A stretch of 64,000 bases of DNA, taken from Sparassis latifolia (Eukaryota; Basidiomycota; Agaricomycetes; Polyporales; Sparassidaceae). Position 1 is the first letter of the stretch, and each line of letters starts with the position of its first letter. A program made the position numbers and the translations under genes. The stretch spans positions 4,030,001 to 4,094,000 of the forward strand of contig CM031561.1 in the NCBI GenBank assembly GCA_018466975.1, read 5' to 3'. Of this stretch, positions 10,709-22,077 are shown one piece after another. Under the pieces are notes generated by a model. That model was not told where the DNA came from. It did no database searches and worked only from the letters and a program-made list of their open reading frames with translations.

Positions 10709-12854
10709 ATGACTGACTTCATACGATTCCTTGTTTCTGGAGACAAAGCCCGGTTCAAAGATGGAGAATTAGACGTCGACTTGGGTGAGTGAGGCCGCCG
10801 CTTGCAGCTCTCCCGACACTGATTCGCAGTGATCTGGAGATCTGGTATACATAACCGACAGGGTAATCGTGATGGGATACCCAGCAGCTGGCATCGAAGG
10901 ACTCTACCGCAACAGACGGGAGGATGCGAGAAAATTCTTGGAACATCGACATGGGAAGAATTTCTGGGTATTCAACTTCTGCCCGGTCAAGGAAAACTCG
11001 TATCCTTCTAGCGTATTCAACGGCCGAGTTAGCAGATATCCGTTTCCAGACCACCAGTAAGTCTTCTTTCTACGGCGGGACCTATGTAGCACGCAATGTG
11101 TAAGAGCTTCGTAAGAGCTTCGCACGTATTACCCGCCTTATCGCATTATGAGTGTAACCGGATTCAATAATCATCTTTAGTGCACCACCTCTGGCAATGC
11201 TTGCTCTGGTAGCGCGCGAGATGCATGCATGGCTCGATGGCTCCCCGGAGCGTGTTGCTGTCCTGCATTGCAAAGGTACGTATCAACTTAATAAAATTAA
11301 CGCGAGTATTGCATTGTTCCTTGCAGCCGGCCAAGGCAGATCGGGGACCATGGCCTGCTCGTATCTCCTCACTCTCACGAATACCGCACAACCTGAAGCG
11401 CCCAAAGACAGCAACTTTGGCAAGGCACTTGCGACGACACGGGCCGAGGAAGTGATGAACGCGATGCCCGCGGACGAGCAGCTGAGCGAAGACTGTCCTG
11501 TAGAGAGCATCATGATCGGCGAAGATCCAATCAAGAAGGAGCTGGTGAAAAGTTCAGCAGAGAACGCTCAATGCGCGAATGAGCCCGCCGCCAACCTTAC
11601 TCAGGTGCTTAAGCTACATACATCCCGGCGCATGAAGCCGGACTCGTCGAAGAAGCCCAAACAGGGAGTAAGCATCCCCAGCCAGCGCCGATGGCTGTAT
11701 TACTGGTCTCTCCTCCTCGCACACGAAGGTCCACCAGGATTCTGGTCCGCCCACGGGTCCCCACAAACGCGGTTGGTGCCAAGGGTTCGCCTCACCCAAA
11801 TCAAGCTGCGCATGAGCGAGCTCTCGGGAACGAAGACGAACCTCATACGCGTTGCGAACGCGATCCTCGACCGCACTACCGCCACCGCACGCGGCGTGGG
11901 GATATCTGGTGGCAGACCGCGCGTGTGGGCCTCCCTCGCTCGGTACGATGACGAGTTCGTAGGGCATATAGAAGACTGGGAGAAATATACGCGGGACGAT
12001 AGTGAGAATATGGGCAAGCGCAGGCTCGACACCGACTACCGAGCTGCCGATACGTTCGCAGACGCATTGAAGGAGAGGAAGTGGGACAGCGCAAAGATGA
12101 TCAAGAGCTTCGCGCGCCTCGGCACCGTCGGAAACGGCGTTGTCCAAAAAGGGGAGGCTCAGACGGTGAGCTTTGCCAGGTATGAGACGCCCTATAGAAG
12201 ATTGATGACAGTTCATCTGCATCAAGGACGGGAAGACCGTGACGCAGCTGTTGCAGCCTCTGACAAATGACAGTTGGGGCGTGTTGCGTGATGAGATCGA
12301 GGAGAGTCCTGGGAGCGCGCATACCGAGGGGAGTAAATTGGAGTCTGAGGAAACCTCGCTGTATGATGTCCCCTCATCGTCCCGAAGTGGTGGCGGCATC
12401 TTGCTGGACGCCCAGCGAGAAGTACGCGTTAAGCTGTTTATGGGTCAGGTAAGCCAGATCGTCGAGCTTTCGCCGAATCTATCCTGAATAGAATGGCCTT
12501 AGGTATTCATGGCGTGGTTCTGGTTCATACCTGCTTTCCACATGCCTCAGCCACAGTCTGGCGGACAGGATGCGCGGATGCTGTTGAGTAAGAAAGAAAT
12601 TGACTTCCCTCTCGGCATTGGTTCAAGTATAGTTGACGTGGAAGTCGCTATGGAGTGGTATCCAGAGATTGCAGAAGCAATCACTCCCCCACTACTTCAG
12701 GGCAACGTTCGTTCGGTACATGGGAGAAGCGAGCCGTCAGGTATCACGGGAACAAGTACTGCGAGCACTCGCGGCGGGAGACATTGAAGAGCTCGCAGCT
12801 GCAAATCAGGTGGCGGAGACTAGGCTATGGGAGGTTACTTTTAGGCACGGATAG
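10709..12854 (+). CDS. PTEN-like phosphoinositide phosphatase
   Basis: Predicted exons 10709-10784, 10840-11056, 11181-11275, 11327-12165, 12212-12448, 12503-12657 and 12701-12854 join to 1773 bases (590 residues). The protein opens with MTDFIRFLVSGDKARFKD and contains VIVMGYPAAGIEGLYRN, NFWVFNFCPVKENSY and FPDHHAPPL, all typical of PTEN phosphatase domains. The catalytic P-loop is split by an intron and reads HCKAGQGRSGT; the Cys and Arg of CX5R are present, but the second Lys of the PTEN loop (HCKAGKGR) is Gln. A long variable insert precedes a C2-like part with VFMAWFWFIPAFHM. The family removes the 3-phosphate of PIP3 at membranes. The last intron (12658-12700, 43 bases) is inferred because it joins two conserved-looking frames. 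The acceptor at 12211 is preferred, but 12226 would also keep frame. Confidence 0.86.
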
Positions 12855-14167
12855 ATAGCATCTACTGACTGCACTGTCGGGGCCACGATGAAACGCTGCG
12901 GTAGCTATTGCAAGGATGTCACCATGTTGTATTTTTAAACAGACGTAGCCGCGCAATCACGGTGTGGTCGCGGAATTACAGCGACGCTTGCTCCGGGTGG
13001 GAGTTTGGGTGCAAGTTACTGGCCCTGCATAGCACGGAAGACGGAAGACACGTCAGTCTGTGTGATGATCCACAATTCCCGTGGGACAACGCATAAACAG
13101 CCCGTCGTGACTGAATACTGAACTGGTGAGAAGTTATTAGTGTCAGCAGCTGGAGCTTGTCAATATAGATTCTAACGAAGCCTGGCTCAACTTGAATTGA
13201 AACACAGCTGCACAGACACGAAAGTTGAAAATCCGCACCTAACAGCGCTTGAGGATGTAGGAAACCGATTTTGCATTACTCTGAGGAGAGGCGAACAAAT
13301 GCCTGAAAGCCTGTATATACAAGAAGACTTGACCCGATGCTGAGACGAACGAGACGTAAATTTATGATGCGAGAGAGCTCAGTGTAAAATCGAGATACCT
13401 CTCTTGTAGAAAGCTTGACTACTTGCGTCGCCAGTCGGAGGACAACGCGCGAAGAGAATTCTTCTAATTTAACGTACATAGATAGATCGTCTTTGTCCAG
13501 TAATGATATCGCGACCGTGCTCTGGTAGAGTCTTCCTGTCTTCACATAACGGTCGCGTTGGCAACCAAATTGCGTGCGGAATATTGCGCTCCGATACCGG
13601 AGCTGGCGGCAGGCCCAGCGGGCCGAATCTAGCAGCCGAATCTAGTGTATAAGTTCCCTCAGATCGGCTGAACGGAAACAAATCTCGACTTGGCATTTAA
13701 CGCGCACAGCAGGTTAACCATGTGAGGACTAGTTGACTGCACTACATAGATAGTTCTAAACTCACTCACCGTTGCAGTTGTTGTCGCTCGAGCTGGCTGG
13801 GGTTGACCGTGGCCGTTCGAATTCCACCTCACTGGCAATCGCATGGCCGAAGATGCAAATGGCAGTTTTGCAAGATTCTAGACTGTCAGCGTCATGATGG
13901 ATTTGGATTCCGCTTGATCACAGCATCGGAAGCACTGAACGCGGAGTGTGGCTCGCGGATCTTTCCTACCAAATTCGTGGCAGCCGTGGGTCTGCTCTGA
14001 TCGAGCGATACCACGCCGCCTGATGTACTGACTCTCAATATTATCTATGCTTCTCCCCCTCGTCGCGGGGTGCACTCGCCTCTTCCGTGGTCCCTCCTTC
14101 TTATCGTCCCCCTCGACGACCACGGTCCGCGTTCGACCTGCGCCGCTGTTCCCTGCGGTGACGACGC
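12855..14167. other. Intergenic stretch, no gene seen
   Basis: About 1.3 kb with only short unrelated open frames on both strands, none with a recognisable motif or consistent splicing. It probably contains the 3' end of the PTEN-like transcript and the promoter of the following gene. Confidence 0.4.
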
Positions 14168-16105
14168 ATGCTGCCATACGCTCTCAAGATTGCATGGTTC
14201 ACGCTGTCTCTGGCCGGTAAGTCTCCTCCGCATCCTCTAGCTAGCGGTGGGAATAACTGTTGAATAATTCGCAGGATTGCTGGCTAGCCTTCTCAGCATT
14301 CCGGCGGTCAGGAAAGTCGTAGATTGCTGCTGGATACCCCTCACGTACACCGTGATGAACATCGTCCTGCAAGGTGTATTCTGTCTCGGTGAGTGGTACT
14401 TCTCGTATGCACCAAATCCTTCCGAGTGCCGACTATTTCGCCGAAAGGGTTGATCTGGAGAATGAACCCCTTGCTGATGCCTAGAGCGTTCTGCATAAGT
14501 GAGTCACACGTCTTCCCATTCCTCTCCTCCGCTTGAATGAAGCAATCATTCCAGCGCAAGCGACTCTTATGACCACTGCCTGGTTCATCCTGACAGCCAT
14601 GTGCGCATGCGTCACGCTCGCAACGTCTATAGTCATATACCGTTCATACAACGCAACTCGCATTGTGACCGTGGCGGAGATGTAAGAGTTCGAATCTGTC
14701 AATAAATCTGACGATCTAATCTGACGAAATTAATTAGTCAAGGGGTTATCAAATGGCGTCCCGTCTTTCTCTCAATAATGGTCGGATATCCAGCAGTAGC
14801 CCTGCTGGCATACATCGTCGTCGCTCTGAAGCTGAGCGCAATACAGCCGAAGGATGACATGCATTGTGATACCACCAGCCCAGTCTGGTGCGAATTCTCA
14901 TTTGAATGCTGTGATAGCTGAAATTTATCCGCGTATGCAGGGTCCGCGTCCTGAGCTATGCAGGAGTTCCGCTCTTGTTTGCCGTCCCTTCGTTTCTCTT
15001 TTCTTGCACGTCTGTGTTTCTTCTCTCCTGGAACCGACACGAGCATCACAGCCAGGTAACGATGCCCATACCCGACAATCTGACCTTATTGCCAACTCGC
15101 CGAGCCTCTGTCCTCAAGTACCGACAGTCCATGCAACCGACGCAGAGCAGCCTCGCACTGCAGGCTCTCCCAGAAGCTAAGCAGGATCTGCTTCCGAACG
15201 AAGAGGCAACTTCGCCAAGGACAACCCCCACACTGAGCACGATCCTCTACGCCATTCCCTCCCCCCCGGCATCCCAACGGGCATCCCGCGCCAACTATGT
15301 CTGCGGCGGGCGGGCGCCAATATCCCCGCTGCTTGCGGAGCACGCGAAGCGTTATCATCTACCCTTCTCCTGGCGGGCGACAAGCCCCTCGAGCTCATTG
15401 CCCGAGGGCGCGGGTAATCCACAGGGTCGCCCAAGGAAGTCTCCATCGCCGCTCACGTTTGCCATGCCCTCCGCCGCGTCCAGCACAAGCGCATCGCCGG
15501 TCGCTCCGCAGGTCCTCTCCGTGCCCGCTGAGGAGGGGAAGGAGGCGCTGCAACAGAATGTGGCGCATGCATTGACCGAACACGCGGACATGGAGGAGGA
15601 TGCAGACGCGGACGACGTGGTGAGCGGCTCGATACGATGGGCGACGGACTCGGCGTCGTCGTCGTCGTGGTCCAAGTCCGAGATCGAGTTCGCGCCAATG
15701 GGGGAGAGCATCGCGGACGAGACCCAGGCACCACTCAGCAGATGTGCCGTGCAGCGTGAGTGGGTTCACAGTGTCGGCGCGCCTGGCTCATGCCCTTGTC
15801 CCATGCCTACAGGCCGAGTATGTGATTACGCGCTGCCTGACCGCTCTCCTGCGCATCTCAGCCCGCTCGTGTGGCGGATTCTTGCATTTCAGCTGCTAGT
15901 GTCCGTCACGCAGATACTCGCTGTGATCTCTTCTCTCGTGGACGTCTTTGCGGGACACAGCCCGCCTGCGGCGTTCGGCACGCAGCACGTTGCGCTACTC
16001 CTCGTAGCGTGGATGCCATCTGTCGTGTTTGGTATTGCTTCCCCCAGATGTGTCATGGATACCGTGACCCAGGCTTGGTCCTCCACTATACCGAGGAATC
16101 GATGA
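14168..16105 (+). CDS. Seven-transmembrane receptor-like protein with long third cytoplasmic loop
   Basis: Predicted exons 14168-14216, 14275-14388, 14448-14498, 14555-14681, 14738-14887, 14941-15755 and 15813-16105 total 1599 bases (532 residues). Seven hydrophobic helices can be read: around AWFTLSLAGLLASLL, YTVMNIVLQGVFCLG, TAWFILTAMCACVTL, IMVGYPAVALLAYIVVAL, LLFAVPSFLFSCTSVFLL, QLLVSVTQILAVISSLV and HVALLLVAWMPSVVFGI. Between helices 5 and 6 lies a loop of about 250 residues, Ser/Pro-rich with an acidic tract (EEDADADD). The topology is that of a fungal GPCR-like protein, but I do not recognise a named class. The C-terminus after about 16035 is uncertain, because a further intron could change the last 20 residues. 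Confidence 0.65.
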
Positions 16106-16516
16106 TCCTCCGCTTTCGTGCTCTTCACAGCGCTTTCGGACTGGCTTGGTAGTGACCTCCCGCTCATTCAGCAACCCCCTGTACCACTGAACTCACTGTC
16201 GTTCCCACTAGCTCCCCGCCTTTGCGTCGGCCCTTCTGCCGCGCGTGCGAGTCCTGGCCAGATATCCAAGCTTACATTCTTATTACCGTAGGACTAATGT
16301 TGGTTATACTCACATGCGCGTTATTTTCGCTCCCTACCGATTCCGCTCCTAGTTCTTGCATACCCCTGTATTCTTAGTGTACGTCTTATATCTTGCACTT
16401 GGAATTTTGGCACGCTGCGATGGTTTGCAAGTTGAGATGCATTTGCGATGTAGACATATCGGGCCTGAAGAGAATATCACCCTAAAATACAGCTGAGAGA
16501 TACTAGATACAAGCAA
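16106..16516. other. Convergent intergenic stretch
   Basis: Lies between two genes that end towards each other. It holds 3' untranslated sequence for both, and no further gene was seen. Confidence 0.4.
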
Positions 16517-17281
16517 TCAACAACCACGACGAGAGACAAAGTTCTAACGGGGAGTTATATTACTGCAGGTGCTTCGAGAGGAAGCTAGGACTCACCTCTA
16601 AATCCTGTAATGTTGCTACGGCAAAGACAAATTTGCGGTCCCAATCTGTGACTGGTACATGTTACTGTCAAATAACTGAACAGGTGAGGAGGCTACGCCA
16701 ACATACCTAGTGCGAAGATGTTGTGTTGCAGGAACTGCTCGAGATCCGCGAGTGGCGTTGACGGCGTAATGAGGGTGTACGACTTTGCCTGCGAGCGGTC
16801 GAATTTCGTCATGTACTGTGAGACCTTGTCGCTCTGGTATTCCCAAACGCGTCAACTGCCGTCAACGGATACTGTGGCTAATGCAGAACGCGTAGACGTA
16901 CAGGATCCGCGTTCCCAGCCTCCCACTTCGCCTTGAGCGCTGCAACTTCGACATACCCCAACGGCTTCCGGTTGCGGCCTAGAACTCTTCAGCAGAAGCG
17001 CGAAAAGGTGAGGATCGACTCGTAGGGTCCGCAGCGGTGAACTCACGGTATATGGGAGAAGTCGCGCTCGTACGCCAGTTCTATCGCGCGAGAGATGGCT
17101 TCGGTGGATGGGAGTGCGAACGCCGGCGGCAGTTGCAGGTCCTGTTTCCCATAGAAATATGAGCGGGGTCAGTATGTGGAATCGCGGATCCGAGTCGGAG
17201 CTGGGTCTGACTGACCTCGACAACTGCTCCGCGGTACTTGTCCGGGGTGGGGAGTGGGAAATTCTGCTGGACTTCAGACAT
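16517..17281 (-). CDS. Small two-CBS-domain protein
   Basis: Six exons on the minus strand (17281-17216, 17141-17047, 16986-16902, 16833-16707, 16651-16596, 16543-16517) join to 456 bases, 151 residues. All junctions keep frame. The protein reads MSEVQQNFPLPTPDKYRGAV at the start, then AISRAIELAYERDFSHIPV and RKPLGYVEVAALKAKWE (first CBS motif), YTLITPSTPLADLEQFL and FALVTDWDRKFVFAVATLQD (second CBS motif), ending NFVSRRGC. Paired CBS modules bind adenosyl ligands and usually regulate partners. Free-standing fungal proteins of this type are common but poorly characterised, and database labels such as cystathionine beta-synthase for them are misleading, since no catalytic PLP domain is present. 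It is divergent from RPN1 with 272 bases between start codons. Confidence 0.82.
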
Positions 17282-17553
17282 GACGAAGGCTGCAGACATT
17301 GCGATGCTAAGAAGAGATTGCGAGGAGCAAGGAGGGAAATGAAGCTTAAGGTTTCGTCGACGGTGGAATCAGGTCATGTTCTAACTTCTGAGAATGCGGT
17401 CTGCTGCAGGAATTACGGCATTTTGGCTGATAAGCATGCGTGTAACAGAACTTATCATGCGTAATCGCGCATTTCCCGTTGTGGAAATTGCAGACGCGAC
17501 GCGTAATGCACGCAAGCTGTCCTCCCTCCTCCCACTAACTTCCCGCATTAATT
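17282..17553. promoter_or_regulatory. Shared divergent promoter region (CBS protein / RPN1)
   Basis: 272 bases separate the start codons of two divergently transcribed genes, so both promoters must lie here or overlap. No canonical TATA box was recognised. It contains a pyrimidine-rich stretch just upstream of the RPN1 start. The call is positional. Confidence 0.45.
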
Positions 17554-20500
17554 ATGGCAGACCTATCCAAATTCGCCATCTCAGTCAAAGCAGACGACCC
17601 GAAGAAGAAAGACAAAGAGCCAGAGAAAGTTGGCGAGGGGAAGAAGAAGGAAGATGACAAGGAGGGCGACCTGGTCAGTGCATCACCTTCGTTTCGCGAC
17701 ATTTGTCTGACATCTCGAAGTCGGAAGAGGATATTCAGCTCCAGAATGAGCTGGAAATGCTCTTTGAACGTTTGAAGGTGCGTGCAGGCTCGAAGGTCCA
17801 CCATCAGCGTGTACTGAACCCGTAGCAGGAGTCCAACACCGAATTGTACCGGTCTGCGTTGGAGACACTCCGGACATTAATCAGGACGTCAACGTCATCA
17901 ATGACATCTGTGCCGAAGCCGCTCAAATTCCTTCACCCTCACTACCCTGAGCTGCAGAAGCTGTACGAGATATGGCTGCCCTCGGAGAACAAGGTACGAT
18001 TACACGCGTGGTTTTGAAGCATTTCCGACTTATGAGCTTGAAGAGTCTCTTTGCCGATATACTATCCGTACTCGCCATGACATATTCTGACACGCAACCT
18101 CGAGGGACTCTGCGCTACCGTCTACTCTCCGCGTCGCTCCGTCCACCTTCGTCACCACTCACCGACCCCGGCTCGTGGGGACATGAGTATGTCCGTCATC
18201 TTGCAGCAGAACTCGGCGATGAGTACCGCTCACGCACACTTGAAGAAGAAGAAGAGAAGCCGGACGTTGACAAGGAGACGGCGAAGGTAGAAATTGTCGG
18301 CACCGTGAATGACCTTTATGCGTTGGCTATGGAATGCGCAACGTTCCTGCTTCACCACAATGCAGAGCCAGACGCTGTTGACTTGCTGGAAGAACTCGAG
18401 ATCGCGTACCGGATATCAGAGATCGTGGACGACAATACGTACGAAAGGGTATGCCAGTACATGATTGCGTGCGCAACTATTACTCTGCTAGACAGCGTAT
18501 GCCTATCCCTGACTCCGCCATTAGATGTGTGAACCTCCTGCCAGCCTCGGAAGTCGTTTCATTCCTGCGCACGGCACACCAGATCTACGTTCAACACCAC
18601 AAATTCCCCCAAGCACTCACGCTGTCAATTCGTCTCGGCGATCCAGACCTGATCCGGAGCGACTTCGACGCGCCTGCGAACCCGCTCATGAAACGCCAAC
18701 TGGCCTTCCTCCTCGCGCGTGCGCAGGTGCCAAAAGAATGGCTCGACCCGCCATCTACCCCCGACGCGGACGAGGAAGTGCCCGAGCTTCCCGAGGATCT
18801 CCTCGAATGCCTGAGCAACACCCGGTTGAGCGCGCACTTCCGCGATTTTGGCAAGGAGCTGGGCGTGCTGGAAGCCAAGAGCCTCGAAGACGTGTACAAG
18901 TCCCACTTGGAGAACACAAGTGAGTAAATAAATATGAATGTTCGCAAGGATCGTTTACACACATATTATATAGGGTCGACTACAGCGAATGTTGATTCTG
19001 CCAGGGCGAATTTGGCAGGAACGTTCGTGAACGCCTTTGTCAACGCCGGGTTTGGCAATGACAAGCTCATGGTCGAGGCCGAGGAAGGGAACAGTTGGAT
19101 CTACAAGAACAAGGATCATGGTATGTATTGTTACCGTCCAGGATTGTATTGAGGTCTGATCGTAGATGGGTAGGCATGATGAGCGCTGCCGCGAGTCTCG
19201 GTCTCAGTCTGCTATGGGACACGGATGTCGGCTTGAGTCATGTGGACAAGTACACCTACTCTGCGGAAGAGCACATCAAGGTAAGCTACGTCGCCTAATT
19301 TGTGCGGTGTCTTAAGCTGATACCATAAATAGGCAGGGGCTCTCCTTGCGACAGGTATACTGAACACTGGTGTTCGAACTGAGGCAGACGCGGCACTGGC
19401 TCTCCTCGGCGAGTACGTTGAGAACAAGTCGGTACCACTGAAGACGAGTGCCATCGTCGGCCTTGGCCTTGCCTATGCCGGATCATACCGTGAAGACCTG
19501 CTGGCCGTGCTCACACCACACGTCGCGGACGATAGCGTGTCGATGGAGGTCGCGTCGTTGTCTGCCCTTGCCTTGGGTTTCATCTTTGCCGGGAGCGCGA
19601 ACGGCGAGATCGCCAGCGTGATCCTGCAGACGCTGATGGAGCGCGACGAGAAGCAGCTTGAAGAAAAGTGGGCGCGGTTCATGGCGCTCGGTCTTGCTCT
19701 GCTCTACCTCGGTACGTCTCGTAGTTGCGCGTTTCGCGTTGAGTTCGCAGGCCAACGGTTTGTCGTCGCTGGTGAACAGGCACGCAAGAGCAGTCGGACG
19801 CGACTATCCAGACTTTGCGCGCTATTGACCATCAAGTCTCCAAGCAGGCGGAGATCCTTGTCGACATGTGTTCCTACGCTGGCACCGGTGAGGTACTGAA
19901 GGTTCAGGCATTGCTCCATCATTGTGATGAGCATATCGACAAGACACCGAAGGAGAAGGAGAAGGAGAAAGAGAAGCAGCCGGAAGGTACACCGGAAGAG
20001 CCCGTCAAGGACGACACGTTCCAGGCGTTCGCAGTCTTGGGCATTGCTTTGGTCGCGATGGGTGAAGAGATCGGCTCGGAGATGTCACTACGACAGTTCA
20101 ACCATCTCGTACGTGCGCCAACTCTTATTGTACATTGTCGTTTCTTACTTTCTCTCTCAGATGCATTACGGAGAACCAGTCATCCGGAAAACCGTACCAC
20201 TTGCGCTGGGCCTCGTGAGCGCATCGAATCCACAACTCCCCATCCTCGATACGCTCTCCAAGTACAGCCACGATAACGACCTGCAAGTTGCGCTCAACGC
20301 CATCTTCGCAATGGGCCTTGTCGGTGCAGGCACGAACAACGCGCGACTTGCGCAGATGCTGCGGCAGCTAGCAGGCTACTATCACAAAGAACCCGATTGT
20401 CTTTTCATGGTCCGCATAGCGCAGGGCCTTGTTCATATGGGCAAGGGCACAATCACGATCAACCCCTTCTTCTCGGATCGCAACATCATGAGCAAAACGG

Positions 20501-20982
20501 CTGTGGCTGGTCTTCTGGCGACACTGACCGCATTCACCGATGCGAAAGCATGTAAGCTTGCGTGGTTCTGTAGTCTCTCCCGGCCCATGCTGATGCTGTT
20601 GTTCTGACAGTCGTACTCGATAAGTATCACTGGATGCTGTACTTCCTCGTCACTGCGATGTATCCGAGGTTCTTGATCACGCTCGACGAGGAGCTGAACA
20701 GCCTCCCTGTGACTGTCCGTGTCGGTCAGGTGCGATGATACTCCTTCGTGTCACTTACTACTTGCTGATTCCGTTCTGTAGGCTGTTGACGTAGTGGGAC
20801 AGGCCGGGAAGCCAAGAACGATCTCCGGCTTCCAGACGCATCAGACGCCCGTGCGGTTGGGCACGACAGAACGGGCAGAGTTGGCGACGGAGGAGTACAT
20901 ACCATTCGCGCACATCCTGGAAGGCTTCGTCGTCCTCCAGAAAAACCCGGGGTGGGAGAAAGAGGACAAGATGGAGTTGTAG
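17554..20982 (+). CDS. RPN1: 26S proteasome regulatory subunit Rpn1 (PSMD2)
   Basis: Scaffold subunit of the 19S base that docks ubiquitin-like receptors. Exons identified include 17554-17673, 17721-17777, 17829-17993, 18044-18468, 18525-18919, 18974-19120, 19174-19280 and further exons to a stop at 20980-20982. The N-terminus is Lys/Glu-rich ([13 protein letters not shown]), followed by [35 protein letters not shown] and [10 protein letters not shown], joined to [21 protein letters not shown] across the intron at 18469-18524. The central part has the PC repeats of Rpn1/Rpn2, for example [15 protein letters not shown] and [14 protein letters not shown], with the usual acidic/Lys linker ([12 protein letters not shown]). 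The C-terminus reads [20 protein letters not shown] and ends KEDKMEL, as in other fungal Rpn1. The start at 17554 gives the expected short charged N-terminus. Confidence 0.94.
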
Positions 20983-22077
20983 TTTTGCAGATGTTCTGCA
21001 CGAATCTAGTTGTTCTGCTGCACCTTCCGCGTCGTGGCCCGTCCTCTTTAGTCTCACGAAATTGTGTCAAAAGTTTCTGTCGGTAGACGGTTTACTGCGC
21101 AACACGACAGCCAGCCCATCCAGATTCCGCAGATGTGTTTGGAGACAAGCCATAACAGCTGCTAGTTTCGATACCTGGGAGGGTTTGCGCGTGGCTACGC
21201 CTACGAAGCACCAGAGTCCGAGCTTCAAATCCAAGTCCGTGCACCAAGTGCCGAGTTCGAGCCTCCATATTAGTTACTACCAGGAATCTTCACTGAGGGC
21301 ATGCATATTCGTACAGTTCCCGGGGGCCGGGACGTAGGGGAAATAGGAGTAGGGAGTTTGAATTTTGCACGTGATATGTGGCTGAGCTGTGGCTGATAGC
21401 GCCGTCACGCTCTGGCCGCTGGGATAAAGCCCCCTACCTCCCCGGGAAGGATGGGCAGGAGCCTGACTGGTGTTGTGGCTACCTCTTGAAGCCTTACCAC
21501 CGTTACATCTATCTCACACGCAGGTATTTTGCCGCGATGCACATATTTCCATCACATTTCATGCCGTTCATGCACGATTAGGCCGATATAGAGATGCAAG
21601 GTTGACAGGCGGTTCCGGTGAGCGGCCACTGCGAGCGGCCGACGTTACACGAGACAATTACGGCCCCTCCTGCCACCACTAGTACTTCCATTGCCTGTGC
21701 TTGCATCCCCTATCTGAGAGTCTGCGGCCTTCAGTTTTGTTTGTTCGCAGGAGATATCTTAGCGTGTAAGTACAAGGTTTTCACCTCCAAATCTCCTCAG
21801 ACGCTATGCTGATTCTACCTTGGCTACCGACCTCACCAACCTGCACAATTCTACCAAGTTCTTGACAAGAATTACCCTACCCTTTGAGTGATTTGGATGG
21901 CATATTATCAATGGTATTGAGCGGCAGCCAGAGAATCTGAAGCTACTGGTACAAGCTCGCGTTACGTGTTGTGACGACGAATACCGTATTCACCGTAACG
22001 TAACGCAAGCGCGTCCAAATCGACCTTCCTAACCTCTTCCCATCATTTTACTCGCAAGCTTCAGACACTTGCCACGG
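20983..22077. other. Intergenic stretch, no gene seen
   Basis: About 1.1 kb between RPN1 and the CTD kinase gene, both on the plus strand. Short open frames show no recognisable motif. It likely contains the RPN1 3' end and the promoter and leader of the kinase gene. Confidence 0.4.

Noticed and set aside
12509..12787. Unspliced ending of the PTEN-like protein
   Set aside because: Reading through gives a Ser/Thr-rich nonsense tail, whereas removing the 43-base intron joins a helical, conserved-looking C-terminus and makes the total length divisible by three.
13814..13826. Possible T-loop CCGTTCGAATTCC
   Set aside because: No matching stem or A box at the proper distance.
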